Shown here piece by piece: positions 51,695-60,644 of a stretch of 64,000 bases of DNA. Position numbers and translations under genes: made by a program. Source of the stretch: VAZQ01 sp963827585 (GTDB taxonomy: Bacteria; Pseudomonadota; Alphaproteobacteria; Rhizobiales; Xanthobacteraceae); the NCBI GenBank assembly GCA_963827585.1, contig CAWHCK010000046.1, forward strand, positions 558,001-622,000, written 5' to 3'. The notes under the pieces were generated by a model, which saw only the letters and a list, made by a program, of their open reading frames with translations, had not been told where the DNA came from and made no database searches. Positions within the stretch are counted from its first letter, which is position 1; each line of letters begins with the position of its first letter.

Positions 51695-52708
51695 TCAGGC
51701 CGATGTGCCCTGTGCACCGAGGCTATGGCGTAAACGACGGAGATCGTCCGGCAGTTCCGAGCGGAACTCCAGATCGTTGCCCTGCGATGGATGTTCGATA
51801 GCCAAGAGATAAGCATGCAGGGCCTGTCTGCCAAGGGCTGCGAGCGCGGCGCGAGCCTCCTGGCCGAGCTGGCTAGCCTTGGTCTTGAAGCCCGCGCCAT
51901 AGACGTCGTCGCCGAGGAGGGGATGGCCGATGGCGGCGAGATGGACGCGGATCTGGTGGGTGCGGCCGGTTTCGAGCCGGCAGGCCAGGAGGCTCGCGAC
52001 CGGTGTGCCGTCGAGGCCGGGATAGCGCTCGAGCACCTCCCAATGGGTGACCGCTTCGCGGCCGCCGGCGCGCACCGCCATCTTGTCGCGGGCGCGCGGG
52101 TGGCGGTCGATCGGCTTGTCGATGGTGCCGCGGGGCCGGTCCGGCGCGCCCCAGACGAAGGCGAGATAGCCGCGGCGCAGCGGCCCGGTGCGGCCGTGGT
52201 CGGCGAACTGGCGGCTGAGCGCGCGATGGGCGTGATCGGTCTTCGCCGCCACCATCAGGCCGGTGGTGTCCTTGTCGAGGCGATGCACGATGCCGGGGCG
52301 CCGCACGCCGCCCACGCCGGAAAGGCTTTCGCCGCAATGGGCGATGAGCGCATTCACCAGCGTGCCGCTCCAGTTGCCGGCAGCGGGATGGACCACGAGG
52401 CCGGCGGGCTTGTCGATGACGATGAGCTCATCGTCCTCGAACACGACCTTGAGCGGAATGTTCTCGGGTCCGACCCCGGCCTCGTCCGCGGGGGGAACGT
52501 CGACCATGATCGTCCCGCCGGCGTTGACGCGGTGGCCGGGATCGCGGATCGTGGCGCCGTCGATCGCGACGCGACCCGCCAGGATCAGCGCCTTGTGGCG
52601 CGAGCGCGACAGATCGGCCACGCGTGCAGCCAGCACGCGGTCGAGCCGCTCGCCCGTCTCCTCGGCGGCGACCACCAGTTTCTCGCTGCGCCCCTGCGTC
52701 AAGGCCAT
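51695..52708 (-). CDS. rluD: RluD-type 23S rRNA pseudouridine synthase
   Basis: A 337-aa two-domain enzyme. An S4 RNA-binding domain (GERLDRVLAARVADLSRSRHKALILAGRVAIDG) is followed by the RluA-family catalytic domain with HRLDKDTTGLMV (catalytic Asp) and LETGRTHQIRVHLAAIGHPLLGDDVYG. It isomerises uridines in 23S rRNA (helix 69 in RluD). ATG 52708 overlaps the start codon of the divergent gene at 52707 (shared CATG). The rluD-rpoH order is common in Rhizobiales. Confidence 0.93.
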   Translation of the reverse strand: MALTQGRSEKLVVAAEETGERLDRVLAARVADLSRSRHKALILAGRVAIDGATIRDPGHRVNAGGTIMVDVPPADEAGVGPENIPLKVVFEDDELIVIDKPAGLVVHPAAGNWSGTLVNALIAHCGESLSGVGGVRRPGIVHRLDKDTTGLMVAAKTDHAHRALSRQFADHGRTGPLRRGYLAFVWGAPDRPRGTIDKPIDRHPRARDKMAVRAGGREAVTHWEVLERYPGLDGTPVASLLACRLETGRTHQIRVHLAAIGHPLLGDDVYGAGFKTKASQLGQEARAALAALGRQALHAYLLAIEHPSQGNDLEFRSELPDDLRRLRHSLGAQGTSA

Positions 52709-53051
52709 GACCAATCCGTCGGCGGACGATGACCAGCCCCTCGATCCCGCGGCCGCGCGGATGGTCGCGAAGGTGCGATGGCTGATGCTGATCTCCGGCG
52801 TCACCACGCTGGTGGCGATCGCGGCGGTGATCGGCGTCATCGGCTATCGCCTTTTCAAGGCGGAGGGAAGCGCGGCGGCGTCGGCGGACGTTACCGCGCT
52901 GCTGCCGAAGGGAGCGCGCATCGTCTCGACCGCCGTGGCGGAGGACCGCATTGCCGTGACCATCGATACCGGCGGGTCGATCGAGATCCGCACCTTCGAT
53001 GCCCGCACGCTCAAGCCCGCCGGCCGGCTGCGGTTCGCGACCGAGCCGTGA
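52707..53051 (+). CDS. Single-pass membrane protein (114 aa)
   Basis: MTNPSADDDQPLDPAAARMV leads a 114-aa protein with one transmembrane segment (VRWLMLISGVTTLVAIAAVIGVIGYRLF, residues about 24-51). A periplasmic domain follows, reading ALLPKGARIVSTAVAEDRIAVTIDTGGSIEIRTFDA. Proteins of this form sit opposite rluD in other Rhizobiales, but the function is unknown to me. The start codon overlaps that of rluD on the other strand, so each gene's ribosome site lies in the other's coding sequence. AAGG precedes the ATG. Confidence 0.82.
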   Translation: MTNPSADDDQPLDPAAARMVAKVRWLMLISGVTTLVAIAAVIGVIGYRLFKAEGSAAASADVTALLPKGARIVSTAVAEDRIAVTIDTGGSIEIRTFDARTLKPAGRLRFATEP

Positions 53052-53115
53052 ACCGGCGAGCGCGGGCTGCTTGCGCGCGACCGGGATCGGGGCTATTTGC
53101 AGAGTTTCTCCGCCT

Positions 53116-53191
53116 GCTCCCTTCGTCTAGCGGCCCAGGACGTCGCCCTCTCACGGCGAAAACAGGGGTTCGAGTCCCCTAGGGAGCGCCA
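53116..53191 (+). tRNA. tRNA-Glu (anticodon CTC)
   Basis: A 76-nt cloverleaf with acceptor stem GCTCCCT pairing with AGGGAGC, D-arm GTCTAGCGGCCCAGGAC, anticodon loop CTCTCAC giving anticodon CTC, T-arm AGGGGTTCGAGTCCCCT, and an encoded CCA end. It marks the right edge of the dense core-gene block; decayed accessory DNA starts immediately after. Confidence 0.95.
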
Positions 53192-53424
53192 ATGATTTCA
53201 AATACATAGCAGCAATTCAGACCTTGCCTTCCTCGGCATCTCCAACTTTTCTCCAATGGACGGTGCTTCAGAAGTCAGTTCGAGGTCAATTTATGCGTCG
53301 AACGCCGACGCTGCGCCCACGATATCGGGGAACGACGGCACCGCGCGGGGCTCGACCTCGCGATAAGGATCAGCGCATCTCGATTCGCTAGCCGCGCCAG
53401 ACTTGGTTGCGGCGGGGGATTTGT
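53192..53424. other. Gap downstream of tRNA-Glu
   Basis: No gene, terminator or repeat of the tRNA 3' end can be supported in these 233 nt. The composition is less GC-rich than the core genes to the left. Confidence 0.5.
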
Positions 53425-53790
53425 TCAGCCTTCGCTCATGTAGGCGGGTTTGCCGCCGAGTAGGAAGTCATCACGCGGAGGCGCGAAGAAATCGATCACC
53501 TCGGTATCTTCGCGGAACCATGCCTCGTGCTCCGTACCTCCCGGAATGACTACGACGTCACCCCGGCTGCAGACCCGCTGTTCGCTGCCGAGGCGAAACT
53601 CCATCTTGCCCTTGAGCATCCACACGATCTGCTCATTTGCGTGACTGTGCGGCTCGACATGGACGCCAGCCCCTACGCTCCACCATACGATCATCCCTTG
53701 ATCACCGGAGAGAATGCGCCGGCTGATCTTTTCGCTGATCTGCTCCTCAGGTAAAGCGGCGAACGTGCCGAAGCCCACCAACGTCGCCAT
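53425..53790 (-). CDS. Cupin-domain protein
   Basis: A 121-aa single-domain cupin starting MATLVGFGTFAALPEEQ. Motif 1 is GAGVHVEPHSHANEQIVWMLKG and motif 2 is RGDVVVIPGGTEHEAWF, giving the standard two His, Glu, His metal set. GGAGGAAGTT precedes ATG 53790; the longer in-frame start at 53847 lacks a site. It resembles small cupins that act as sensors or isomerases. No functional partner is adjacent. Confidence 0.85.
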   Translation of the reverse strand: MATLVGFGTFAALPEEQISEKISRRILSGDQGMIVWWSVGAGVHVEPHSHANEQIVWMLKGKMEFRLGSEQRVCSRGDVVVIPGGTEHEAWFREDTEVIDFFAPPRDDFLLGGKPAYMSEG

Positions 53791-54056
53791 AACTTCCTCC
53801 AAATCAGGATCGCCTTTTTGGCGTCGCATGTTCAACGAAATGCGCAACCTTTATCTTTTGCGAAAGTTCCCCCGGAGTTGCGGCGTTCTCAGTAGTCCTT
53901 CGGATGACGTACTCATCGCGGTGCCGCTGCCAGCCGGTCGGGTCTGCCCATCGGGCTGCGTGACCCCTCCCCACGATGGACAGGGCCCCGGCTTCGTGCG
54001 TGGAAAGAGTTGGTTGAGAAATCTCTAGAGGTCGAAATTTGGTCGTTGAGGAATTG

Positions 54057-54277
54057 TTAAGGTTTGCCGGTTGAGCCAGCCTGATAGTTGGCACCGATCT
54101 GGCCGCCAGCAAGCCATCCGCTGACATCGACGCCGACCGCCGCCGGTCTGATGATTGCGGAGCGGCCGAAGCTGAAGGGAGAACCGTTCTCGTCTGTGTG
54201 CCCCCAGCCACGCCATGGGCGCTGAAATAAAAGCCGGTCCAGGTGAAGATCACCACGGGCGGCTGTGGGGCGTACAC
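54057..54277 (-). pseudogene. Remnant of an Omp31/porin-like outer-membrane protein
   Basis: The translated fragment opens with VYAPQPPVVIFTWTGFYFSAHGVAGG, the typical TGFYxGxxxGG start of Omp25/Omp31 beta-barrels. After a frameshift at the GGGGG run it continues WGHTDENGSPFSFGRS and GWLAGGQIGANYQAG before a stop. Signal peptide and most strands are missing. It is a dead fragment. The region 53791-54056 and 54278-54484 around it holds nothing else I can support. Confidence 0.7.
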
Positions 54278-54484
54278 GACCGGCGGGCGGCCCTACACCA
54301 CACCCTGGCCGCTGCTTTGCAGCCCGCAGCCGCGGCCGACACCGATGCCGCCAGCCTCCACATGATTGCGATAACCGTAGACTGTAGGCAGGCGAGCTGC
54401 CGCAGCGGTAGCGGCAATCCGTACTCGTTCCAGATACAAGAGGTTGGCTTGTAATCTCGACGGCACAACGGAAAGAAAGCTTTC

Positions 54485-55309
54485 ATGAAGACCCTGCAAG
54501 AGTTGCTCGATTTGCGCTTCGGCGATATCGGGGCAGTTCCCGAGACACTCGCCGGTAACGAGGCCATTCGCCGCCTCGCAGGTCGCGGTGTCGTGCGCCG
54601 CTTCAAGCCCGAGCCGCTGCCTATGGGCGTGCTCGATACGCTGGCTGCCGTGGCGCTATCATCCCCGTCGAAGAGCGACCTGCAGCAGCGGGACATTCTC
54701 ATCGTCGAGGATGCCGCGATCCGCGCCCGCATCAATGCGCTCTTGAAGGATCAGGACTGGATACCGGGTTGCCCGCACCTTCTCGTCTTCCTCGGTAACA
54801 ACCGGCGCCAGCGGCAGGTGCACGCGTGGCGGGGTCATACGTTCGCCAACGACCATCTCGACGCCTTCTTCAACGCGACGGTCGATGCGGCCATCGCGCT
54901 GGAAGCCTTCGTCGCCGCGGCAGAGGCGGCGGGCCTCGGTTGCTGCCCGATCAGCGTGATCCGCAATCACGCCGAGGAGGTGAGCGGGCTCCTGGGTCTG
55001 CCGGACCATGTGTTCCCGGTGGCGGGTCTCGGCGTCGGCATACCGGCCACGCCGGCGTTTGTCTCGGCGAGGCTGCCGCTCGGCCTCACGGTGCATCGCG
55101 ACCGCTACACCGATGCGACGGACGAGAAGGTGCGCGCCTACGACAAGCGGCGCAATGGTATCTTCCCCTACCGCGCTCAACGCAATGTCGCCCGCTTCGG
55201 CGAGGCGAAAGAGTACGGCTGGAGCGAGGAGAAGGCCCGTCACTATGCCATGCCGGAGCGCGAGGATTTCGGCGCCTATGTGAAGCGGAGAGGGTTCAGG
55301 CTGGAGTAG
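54485..55309 (+). CDS. Nitroreductase-family NADPH-dependent oxidoreductase
   Basis: A 274-aa flavin enzyme, NfsA-like. RRFKPEPLPMGVLDTLAAVALSSPSKSDLQQRDILIV carries the FMN-binding Arg/Ser segment, GLGCCPISVIRNHAEEVSGLLGLPDHVFPVAGLGVG is the conserved central part, and RRNGIFPYRAQR lies near the end. It reduces quinones or nitroaromatics with NAD(P)H. It is intact, unlike most neighbours. AGAAAGCTTTC before the ATG is a weak ribosome site. Confidence 0.88.
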   Translation: MKTLQELLDLRFGDIGAVPETLAGNEAIRRLAGRGVVRRFKPEPLPMGVLDTLAAVALSSPSKSDLQQRDILIVEDAAIRARINALLKDQDWIPGCPHLLVFLGNNRRQRQVHAWRGHTFANDHLDAFFNATVDAAIALEAFVAAAEAAGLGCCPISVIRNHAEEVSGLLGLPDHVFPVAGLGVGIPATPAFVSARLPLGLTVHRDRYTDATDEKVRAYDKRRNGIFPYRAQRNVARFGEAKEYGWSEEKARHYAMPEREDFGAYVKRRGFRLE

Positions 55310-55387
55310 GGCGCGCTTAGCTCGAGCCGGGGGAACATCCGAGGCTGTTTGCGCAGCATCCGCCGATCGCGCCACCATTCGCTCCTG

Positions 55388-55433
55388 CCTTCCAAGCTGA
55401 AGGTCGCTGGTTCAAATCCAGCCGGGGTCGCCA
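55388..55433 (+). other. 3' fragment of a tRNA (probable att site scar)
   Basis: The sequence from CTTCCAAGCTGAAGG to the CCA at 55431-55433 is the 3' half of a tRNA. It has the anticodon-loop TTCCAA, a complete T-arm GCTGG-TTCAAAT-CCAGC (55406-55422), acceptor strand CGGGGTC, discriminator G and CCA. The 5' half is absent: no matching acceptor 5' strand or D-arm precedes it. It most resembles a tRNA-Gly(TCC) type. Identity starting in the anticodon loop and ending at the 3' end is what tyrosine integrases leave at island junctions. Confidence 0.8.
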
Positions 55434-55823
55434 ATGATAACAATGATTTATTGAAGATCTGAGGTCCCGGAGCTCGCTCATCAGTGATCCGGGGTAACGC
55501 CCGGGGTAACAAATCAACAGGATCGAGCACTCCATTCCCTGTTTGGGCCGGGCGTGTCGCAGCGAAACGAGATCTCACAAACTCTGCACGTGCGCGCCAC
55601 AGGGAAGCTGGGGGTAAGTCAAAAACAGATGAACGCCGATCATGCACAGACGATGAATAATAGAATGCCCCCGAACAGCGCGCCTTCAAGCATGTTTCAA
55701 CAGTCCATTGGCGCCCCACATGGGGCATCACTAGGGGTGCGCGAGAAGGCGCCGAACGGTTGCGACAAGACGCTCGAACTCGATCGGCTTGGTGTCGAAC
55801 TCGTCGCACACCAGATTGCACGT

Positions 55824-55958
55824 GGCGCTAAACCGTCCGAAATGCCGATCGAGCAATCTTTGCGCTTTCACATGGCGGTCAATCTGAAGACGGCTGCATC
55901 GCTTGGCGTTTCTTTGTCGGATTCGTTCGTCGCCCGCGCCAACGAGGTGCGCGAATGA
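55824..55958 (+). pseudogene. C-terminal remnant of an ABC solute-binding protein
   Basis: GAKPSEMPIEQSLRFHMAVN and LKTAASLGVSLSDSFVARANEVRE match the last 45 residues of PF04392-type (ABC substrate-binding) proteins, which end with a NLKTAKALGL...RADEVIE pattern. No N-terminal part precedes it. Its stop overlaps the start of the next receptor remnant (ATGA), the spacing seen between intact tandem copies elsewhere. The 55434-55823 stretch upstream has no supportable gene. Confidence 0.7.
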
Positions 55959-56286
55959 GGCGGCGCGAGTTCATCACGCTCATCGGCGGCGCGGCGGCTG
56001 CGTGGCCGCTGACGGCGCGCACGCAGCAGGCGGCGATGCCGGCAATCGGGTTCATGGGCGCGACCACACCTTCGGCCCAGAGCCAATGGACTACCGCTTT
56101 TGTACAGCGATTGCGCGAACTCGGTTGGATCAAGGGCCGCAATGTCGCGATCGAGTATCGGTGGATGGAGGGACGGAACGAGCGCGCCGCTGAAATCACG
56201 GCCGAGCTCCTCCGGCTCAAGGTCGATGCATTGTCGTGCAGGGAACCGCAGCGGTCGTCGCAGCCAAACAGACGACATCGGTGATC
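55955..56286 (+). pseudogene. N-terminal remnant of an ABC solute-binding protein
   Basis: MRRREFITLIGGAAAAWPLTARTQQ is the family's twin-arginine-like signal. RELGWIKGRNVAIEYRWMEG and AAEITAELLRLKVDA follow in frame. Near 56236 a base appears to be missing; the expected IVVQGTAAVVAAKQTTSV continues in another frame and then homology stops at about 56285. Only the first third of the gene remains. Confidence 0.78.
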
Positions 56287-56368
56287 TCGCAAATCATGGC
56301 GCCAAAAGCTAACTGCTTCGTTCAACCACCGGAATCCGCCACCCCGCGTCAATCACCCGGAAACCGTA

Positions 56369-57546
56369 TCAGAGGGAAGTTCTAGTTCCTCGCCTCAATG
56401 CTTGCTCGACGGCAGGTTGCAGTCGGTAGAGCGCCCCCTCGCGATCGTCGGTAATCAAATAGAGAAGACCATCGGGGCCGATCCGTACATCGCGGATGCG
56501 CCCTAGTTCATCCTTGAGCAGGCGCTGTTCACGGACGATTCGGCCGTCCTGCAATTCGAGTTCGAACCAGTGACTGGCCTGCAAGAGCGCCTATCCAAAA
56601 TACGGTAACCCCATCTGCAATTTCGATCGCCAAGCCCGATGGTGCAATCGCCGGTGTCCAGTGGTGGACCGGTTGCTCCATGCCCTCCTTCGCCGTCCCT
56701 TCGCCGATCGGCTTACCTGAGTAGTCGAGGCCAAAGGTGATGACGGGCCACCCGTAATTGCGTCCAGCGATGACCAGGTTCAGTTCATCGCCGCCCATCG
56801 GACCATGCTCATGAGACCACAGCCTGCCTGTATGCGCATCAATCGCGAGTCCTTGAGGGTTGCGATGGCCATAGCTCCAGATTTCCGACCTCGCGCCGGG
56901 CATGGATATGAACGGGTTGTCCTTGGGGATCGAACCATCGGTATGGATGCGAATGATCGAGCCGGCATGATCGGAGCGATCCTGAGCGCGTTCCGGCGTC
57001 GAGCGGTCGCCGAGTGCAAGAAAAAGATAACCGTCGCCCGTAATAGCTATCCGGCCGCCCAGTTGCTTGGCGCTGTGCGCCGCCGGGTAACTTTCGAAGA
57101 TGACGCTGCGGGTCTATGAGCGTTCGGTTCTCATCGAGCTTGGCCCTCAGTACGCGGATCGTGGATGCGGCTGCGGTCCCATGGACATAGGATAGATACA
57201 CGATCCTGTTTTCGGCGAAGCCAGGGTCTATCGCGACGTCGAGAAGCCCGGCATGGTCCTTGTTTAGGATGGGTGGAAGGCCAGCCACTTCCCGCGCAAC
57301 CGATCCGGGCTGAATGAGCTGAAGTCGCCCGGGGCGTTCGGTGACCAGAATGGAGTTATCCGGAAGAAAAGCAATCGACCACGGGAATTCGAAAGGGCCC
57401 GCAATCCGCACAGCCTCCAACTCGGTGGGACTAGCCGGAGCGATGAGCTCCTCTTGCTCCGTGATGCGGGCGGAGGCCGGGTCGAGCGGAAAGGAAGCAC
57501 ACAACGCAGGCTGAACCAAAAGACCGAGTAACCAGATCCTCTTCAT
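56369..57546 (-). pseudogene. PQQ-type sugar (aldose) dehydrogenase, broken
   Basis: It reads as a soluble six-bladed propeller of the GSDH/YliI family in three pieces. MKRIWLLGLLVQPALC (signal) through EFPWSIAFLPDNSILVTERPGRLQL and DHAGLLDVAIDPGF comes first, from 57546. After a shift near 57110 come ITGDGYLFLALGDRST and GHRNPQGLAIDAHTGRLWSHEHGPMGGDE. Another shift near 56550 leads to LKDELGRIRDVRIGPDGLLYLI. A stretch of about 15-20 residues is also deleted around FW-IGALAG (56595-56605). With at least two shifts plus a deletion this is a true pseudogene, not a single sequence error. Confidence 0.85.
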
Positions 57547-57767
57547 TTCCGATATCCTGAGTTGCCGATAGATGCCTTCCAGTGGCCAGGAACCGCCTTG
57601 AACATCATGACGTGCCCCGCATGCCTGTGCCTGCCTGATGATCCGAAAAAGTCAAAAATTAAAATCACCAACGGATTGGTTGTTGATGCAACTCAAAGGT
57701 CATCTCGCCGGGGCGCGCCGGCTTCCTCACATCGGCCGCGGCGCGCGGCGCCCTGAGTCGCAGGTGA

Positions 57768-58067
57768 TTAAGTAGAAAAACATCCTGCGGTGTAGCCGCT
57801 TTTGCCGCCAGCGCCGAAGGGATGCCGCTGATCGCGGCGATCATGGCCACTGGGGGCGGCGGACCAGAATCTGCCGCCATCGCCGGCAGCCGGCCGTATT
57901 GGCCCTCCGCCCATGCGCGGACCATCGCCCGGTGTCAGATTGGTGAGGAACCCGATCACCGGCATTGTCTGCTGCGCGCGTGCGGCGAGCGGCCACGCGA
58001 CCGCGGCGCCGGCGAGAGTGATGAAATCTCGCCGTCTCAATTGTTCGAGCTGCATTCGATCTTCCAC
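57768..58067 (-). pseudogene. ABC solute-binding protein remnant
   Basis: LRRRDFITLAGAAVAWPLAARAQQ and MPVIGFLTNLTPGD form the start of a PF04392-type receptor. In another frame the later family segment WAEGQYGRLPAMAAD followed by SGIPSALAAKAAT is readable (57780-57920). An internal deletion and frameshift therefore removed the middle. Homology ends near 57780. The flanking 57547-57767 contains nothing I can support. Confidence 0.78.
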
Positions 58068-58281
58068 CAGCCAGATCGCATTGGAGGATACAGAACTGGC
58101 AAAGGTCAGTCAGGGGGTATGAGAGCTATTTCACAACCTGCCGGCTGCTAGCAAGGCGGTTGGAGTCAGCTCTGGGGTCAAAACCGGTAACGCTCGGAAC
58201 GAGCATATGTTTTCCGGTCCGCTGGAGTTTCGAGAACTATCGCTGAATAATTGCCGTGGTGTCTCATCTGCTCCCTTGACG

Positions 58282-59433
58282 CTAATTGTTGCGACTTATG
58301 AAAAAGGTGTCGATGATGCGGTGCTCGTTCGTTTCGATCTTGTGAGGCCCGTCCAACTTGAAATCTCTTTCGAGATGCTTTGCTGTCGCCGCGGATATCA
58401 GGACCCGGTTGGGCTCCCCGGCGGCTTCGATGCGCGAGGCGATGTTGACGGTATCTCCCCAGACATCGTAAGCGAATTTTCGGGTGCCTATTACGCCTGC
58501 CATGATCGGCCCGGAATGTACTCCCACCCGGACCGGGAACGGCACCGGTAGGCTGGATTGCAGGCGCTGCGCGGCAGTTACCAGGTCGAGCGCGAGCTTA
58601 GACCCTATTCGCGCGTGGTCGGGACGCGGAGCGGGCAATCCCACCGCCGCCATGTAGCTATCGCCGATCGTCTTTATCTTTTCGCCGCCGATATCATCAA
58701 CGAGTCGATCGAATTCACTGAACAGGCGATTCAAGCATGCGACAATCTCAAATGCCCTCATGCGTGCCGTGATCTTCGTAAAACCGACCACATCGGCGAA
58801 TATGATCGTGGCATCTTCGAAATGATCTGCAATGTTGGTCTCACCTTTCCAAAGGCGGATTGCGATCTCTGGAGGAAGAACATTCCTCAGCAGTGCTTGC
58901 GAATTCTTCTTCTCCTCTTCGATCCTCTCGAGGTATTCATTTTCCATCGACCGCAGCGAGCGCTTGCGCAGCTCGGACGAGATCCTGGCGCGCAGAATGG
59001 TTGGGTTGAAGGGCTTCGGCAAATAATCGTCGGCGCCAATCTCGATGCACTTCGCGACCCTTTCAGTATCCGTATCGGCGCTCAACATTACGACAGAAAC
59101 GTCTCTCATATCCGGATTACTCTTGATGATCTTTAGAACCTCATCGCCATTGAGATCCGGCATCATCATATCGAGCAGGACCAAGCTGAATTTCTCGCGC
59201 GCCAGCAAAGCAAGCGCCTCCTGCCCGCCTGAGGCTGTCGCGAGGCGTGAATGACCATCGCTTTCCAACAGCAATTGCAGCGTATATCGATTGTCTTCGT
59301 TGTCATCGACAATCAGAATTGCCGGAGTGTAGGTTCCATCAAGGCCTCGAGCTTCGGTGTCCGCACCGTCAGGTCGTGCGTGCAGTTGTGCACCATCATA
59401 TTCAGACGTCGTCCTTGACCGCGTAGGTTCCAT
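58282..59433 (-). CDS. Response-regulator-coupled class III adenylate/guanylate cyclase
   Basis: A 383-aa signalling protein. The REC domain (residues about 38-155) has acidic D43/D44, phospho-acceptor D88 in LVLLDMMMPD and K140 in YLPKPF. A helical linker (160-190) and the class III cyclase domain follow. In the cyclase domain D214 (IFADVVGFT) and D258 (TIGDSYMA) bind metal, and DVWGDTVNIASRI carries N330 and R334. All catalytic positions are kept. It makes cAMP (or cGMP) under control of a phosphorelay whose kinase is not adjacent. The Crp/Fnr regulator at 62 kb is a possible but unproven downstream reader. Confidence 0.92.
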   Translation of the reverse strand: MEPTRSRTTSEYDGAQLHARPDGADTEARGLDGTYTPAILIVDDNEDNRYTLQLLLESDGHSRLATASGGQEALALLAREKFSLVLLDMMMPDLNGDEVLKIIKSNPDMRDVSVVMLSADTDTERVAKCIEIGADDYLPKPFNPTILRARISSELRKRSLRSMENEYLERIEEEKKNSQALLRNVLPPEIAIRLWKGETNIADHFEDATIIFADVVGFTKITARMRAFEIVACLNRLFSEFDRLVDDIGGEKIKTIGDSYMAAVGLPAPRPDHARIGSKLALDLVTAAQRLQSSLPVPFPVRVGVHSGPIMAGVIGTRKFAYDVWGDTVNIASRIEAAGEPNRVLISAATAKHLERDFKLDGPHKIETNEHRIIDTFFISRNN

Positions 59434-59489
59434 TGTCCAGTAGCCCTGTGATCAAAATGAAAGAACCAGCCCCAAGCCGGGCTCTTTTG

Positions 59490-59651
59490 TCAGTGGCTCC
59501 TGGTATAGTAGCAGTACGGCGCCCTTTGCGCGCCCGAACCGTCGTACTGCGGAATGCAGGACCGGCTCTGCGCAAACGAGACCGTCGCCACGGCCGTTAG
59601 CGTAAGCGCGGTGGCGAGCGCCACCACGAATTTTATGACCGACATTTTCAT
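59490..59651 (-). CDS. Small secreted protein (53 aa)
   Basis: MKMSVIKFVVALATALTLTA starts a clear signal peptide ending at SFAQ. The mature part is only about 25 residues (SRSCIPQYDGSGAQRAPYCY...) with two cysteines that could form a disulfide. GGAGATG precedes ATG 59651. I do not recognise a family. Confidence 0.65.
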   Translation of the reverse strand: MKMSVIKFVVALATALTLTAVATVSFAQSRSCIPQYDGSGAQRAPYCYYTRSH

Positions 59652-59862
59652 GGCACATCTCCGTGTTGCAACATCAAGCGGGGGGCAAATATGGTCTGCT
59701 CCCCTCGGCTCGAAAGCGGCATCGAGGTGCATGCCGCCTTTGATGGCTCGACTGTGCCGCCAATCGCAGGCTACGGCCTTGGGTCAGAGCCATTCAAGAT
59801 TGCCCTGAAAGCAAGACCCAAGCGCGCTTGTGCCACGGCAACAGTGAGTAGCACCGTTTGGG

Positions 59863-60117
59863 CTACTCCTTGAGATCGGCGTTGACCATCTCGCCGTATA
59901 TCTCCGCGACGTCATCAGTAGTTGCTCCTTCGCCGTTCGCGTAATCCCATAGCGTGACGGCCTCGATCATCTTGCCGGTCGGTCTCTTCGGAAGGATCAC
60001 AAAACCCGCCTCGCCAAGAGTGGTCACCAAGTCGCTGTAGCCTTGTTCCATCGTGTCCCTGTCGCTCTGAAATGCGAGCAGGAACTGTGAGACGACCTCT
60101 TTCGCTGTCTTGCTCAC
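59863..60117 (-). CDS. Small uncharacterised protein (84 aa)
   Basis: The GTG at 60117 has an excellent GGAGGG site 8 nt upstream and starts SKTAKEVVSQFLLAFQSDRD; the in-frame ATG at 60153 has none. The protein is acidic, probably alpha-helical with a short beta part (AGFVILPKRPTGKMIEAVTLWDYANGEG). No family recognised. It is flanked by noncoding DNA on both sides. Confidence 0.6.
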   Translation of the reverse strand: MSKTAKEVVSQFLLAFQSDRDTMEQGYSDLVTTLGEAGFVILPKRPTGKMIEAVTLWDYANGEGATTDDVAEIYGEMVNADLKE

Positions 60118-60289
60118 GCTCTCGGCCCTCCGCTGATCGAGCGAGCATAGCACGCATCACTTGATCTGCCGGCAACCGTAACCGCGGCCTGAGCCACAGG
60201 CGCCGCGCCGAGCCTGACGTGGCGCGCCGTGGCTGATGAACGGGGTTCGCACCCGCGCATCTCGCTCTAAAACGGTAGGGACCGATTCC

Positions 60290-60465
60290 AAACGGACCGT
60301 CACCCTGGCGGGGGATCGACTAAGGGTCAGCAATCGAGCCCCCGCCGCCGGTGGCCGATCCGAGTCGGTGTGGAAGCGAGGCGCAACAGTCGCCAGCAGG
60401 TAACACGGCACTCTAGAAGATTGGCTTCCGCCGGGCTTCGGCCAGGCGGGGCTTTTTTTACGCGC
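60290..60465 (+). ncRNA. Candidate structured small RNA with intrinsic terminator
   Basis: In a 491-nt gene-free gap (60154-60644) the plus strand has a long stem GGCGGGGGATCGA/TCGAGCCCCCGCC (60307-60319 with 60334-60346, one mismatch). About 80 nt further lies a strong terminator. No ORF ends just before the terminator on this strand, so it should end an RNA. The 5' end is a guess. Confidence 0.45.
60428..60459 (+). terminator. Rho-independent terminator
   Basis: Stem CCGCCGGGC-TTCG-GCCAGGCGG (60428-60449, one internal mismatch, TTCG tetraloop) is followed by GGC and seven T's (60453-60459). Confidence 0.85.
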
Positions 60466-60644
60466 TAACGTCCAAGGGTCGAGCCTGCGTGCGAGCAATC
60501 CGATTGCGTACACCTGGCACGATGGCGCAGGGCGCAAAATCATTACGATGACCCCGGAATTTTTGGGAATACGGGGCTTCATACATTTCGTGCTATTTCT
60601 GATTTCCTTCTACTTTGGAAAGGCGGCCGTTGTAGCAAAGTCTA

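Noticed and set aside
55317..55535. Minus-strand ORF containing the peptide RPRLDLNQRPSA
   Set aside because: This peptide is the antisense reading of a tRNA 3' end, a known annotation artefact; it was used instead as support for the tRNA fragment.
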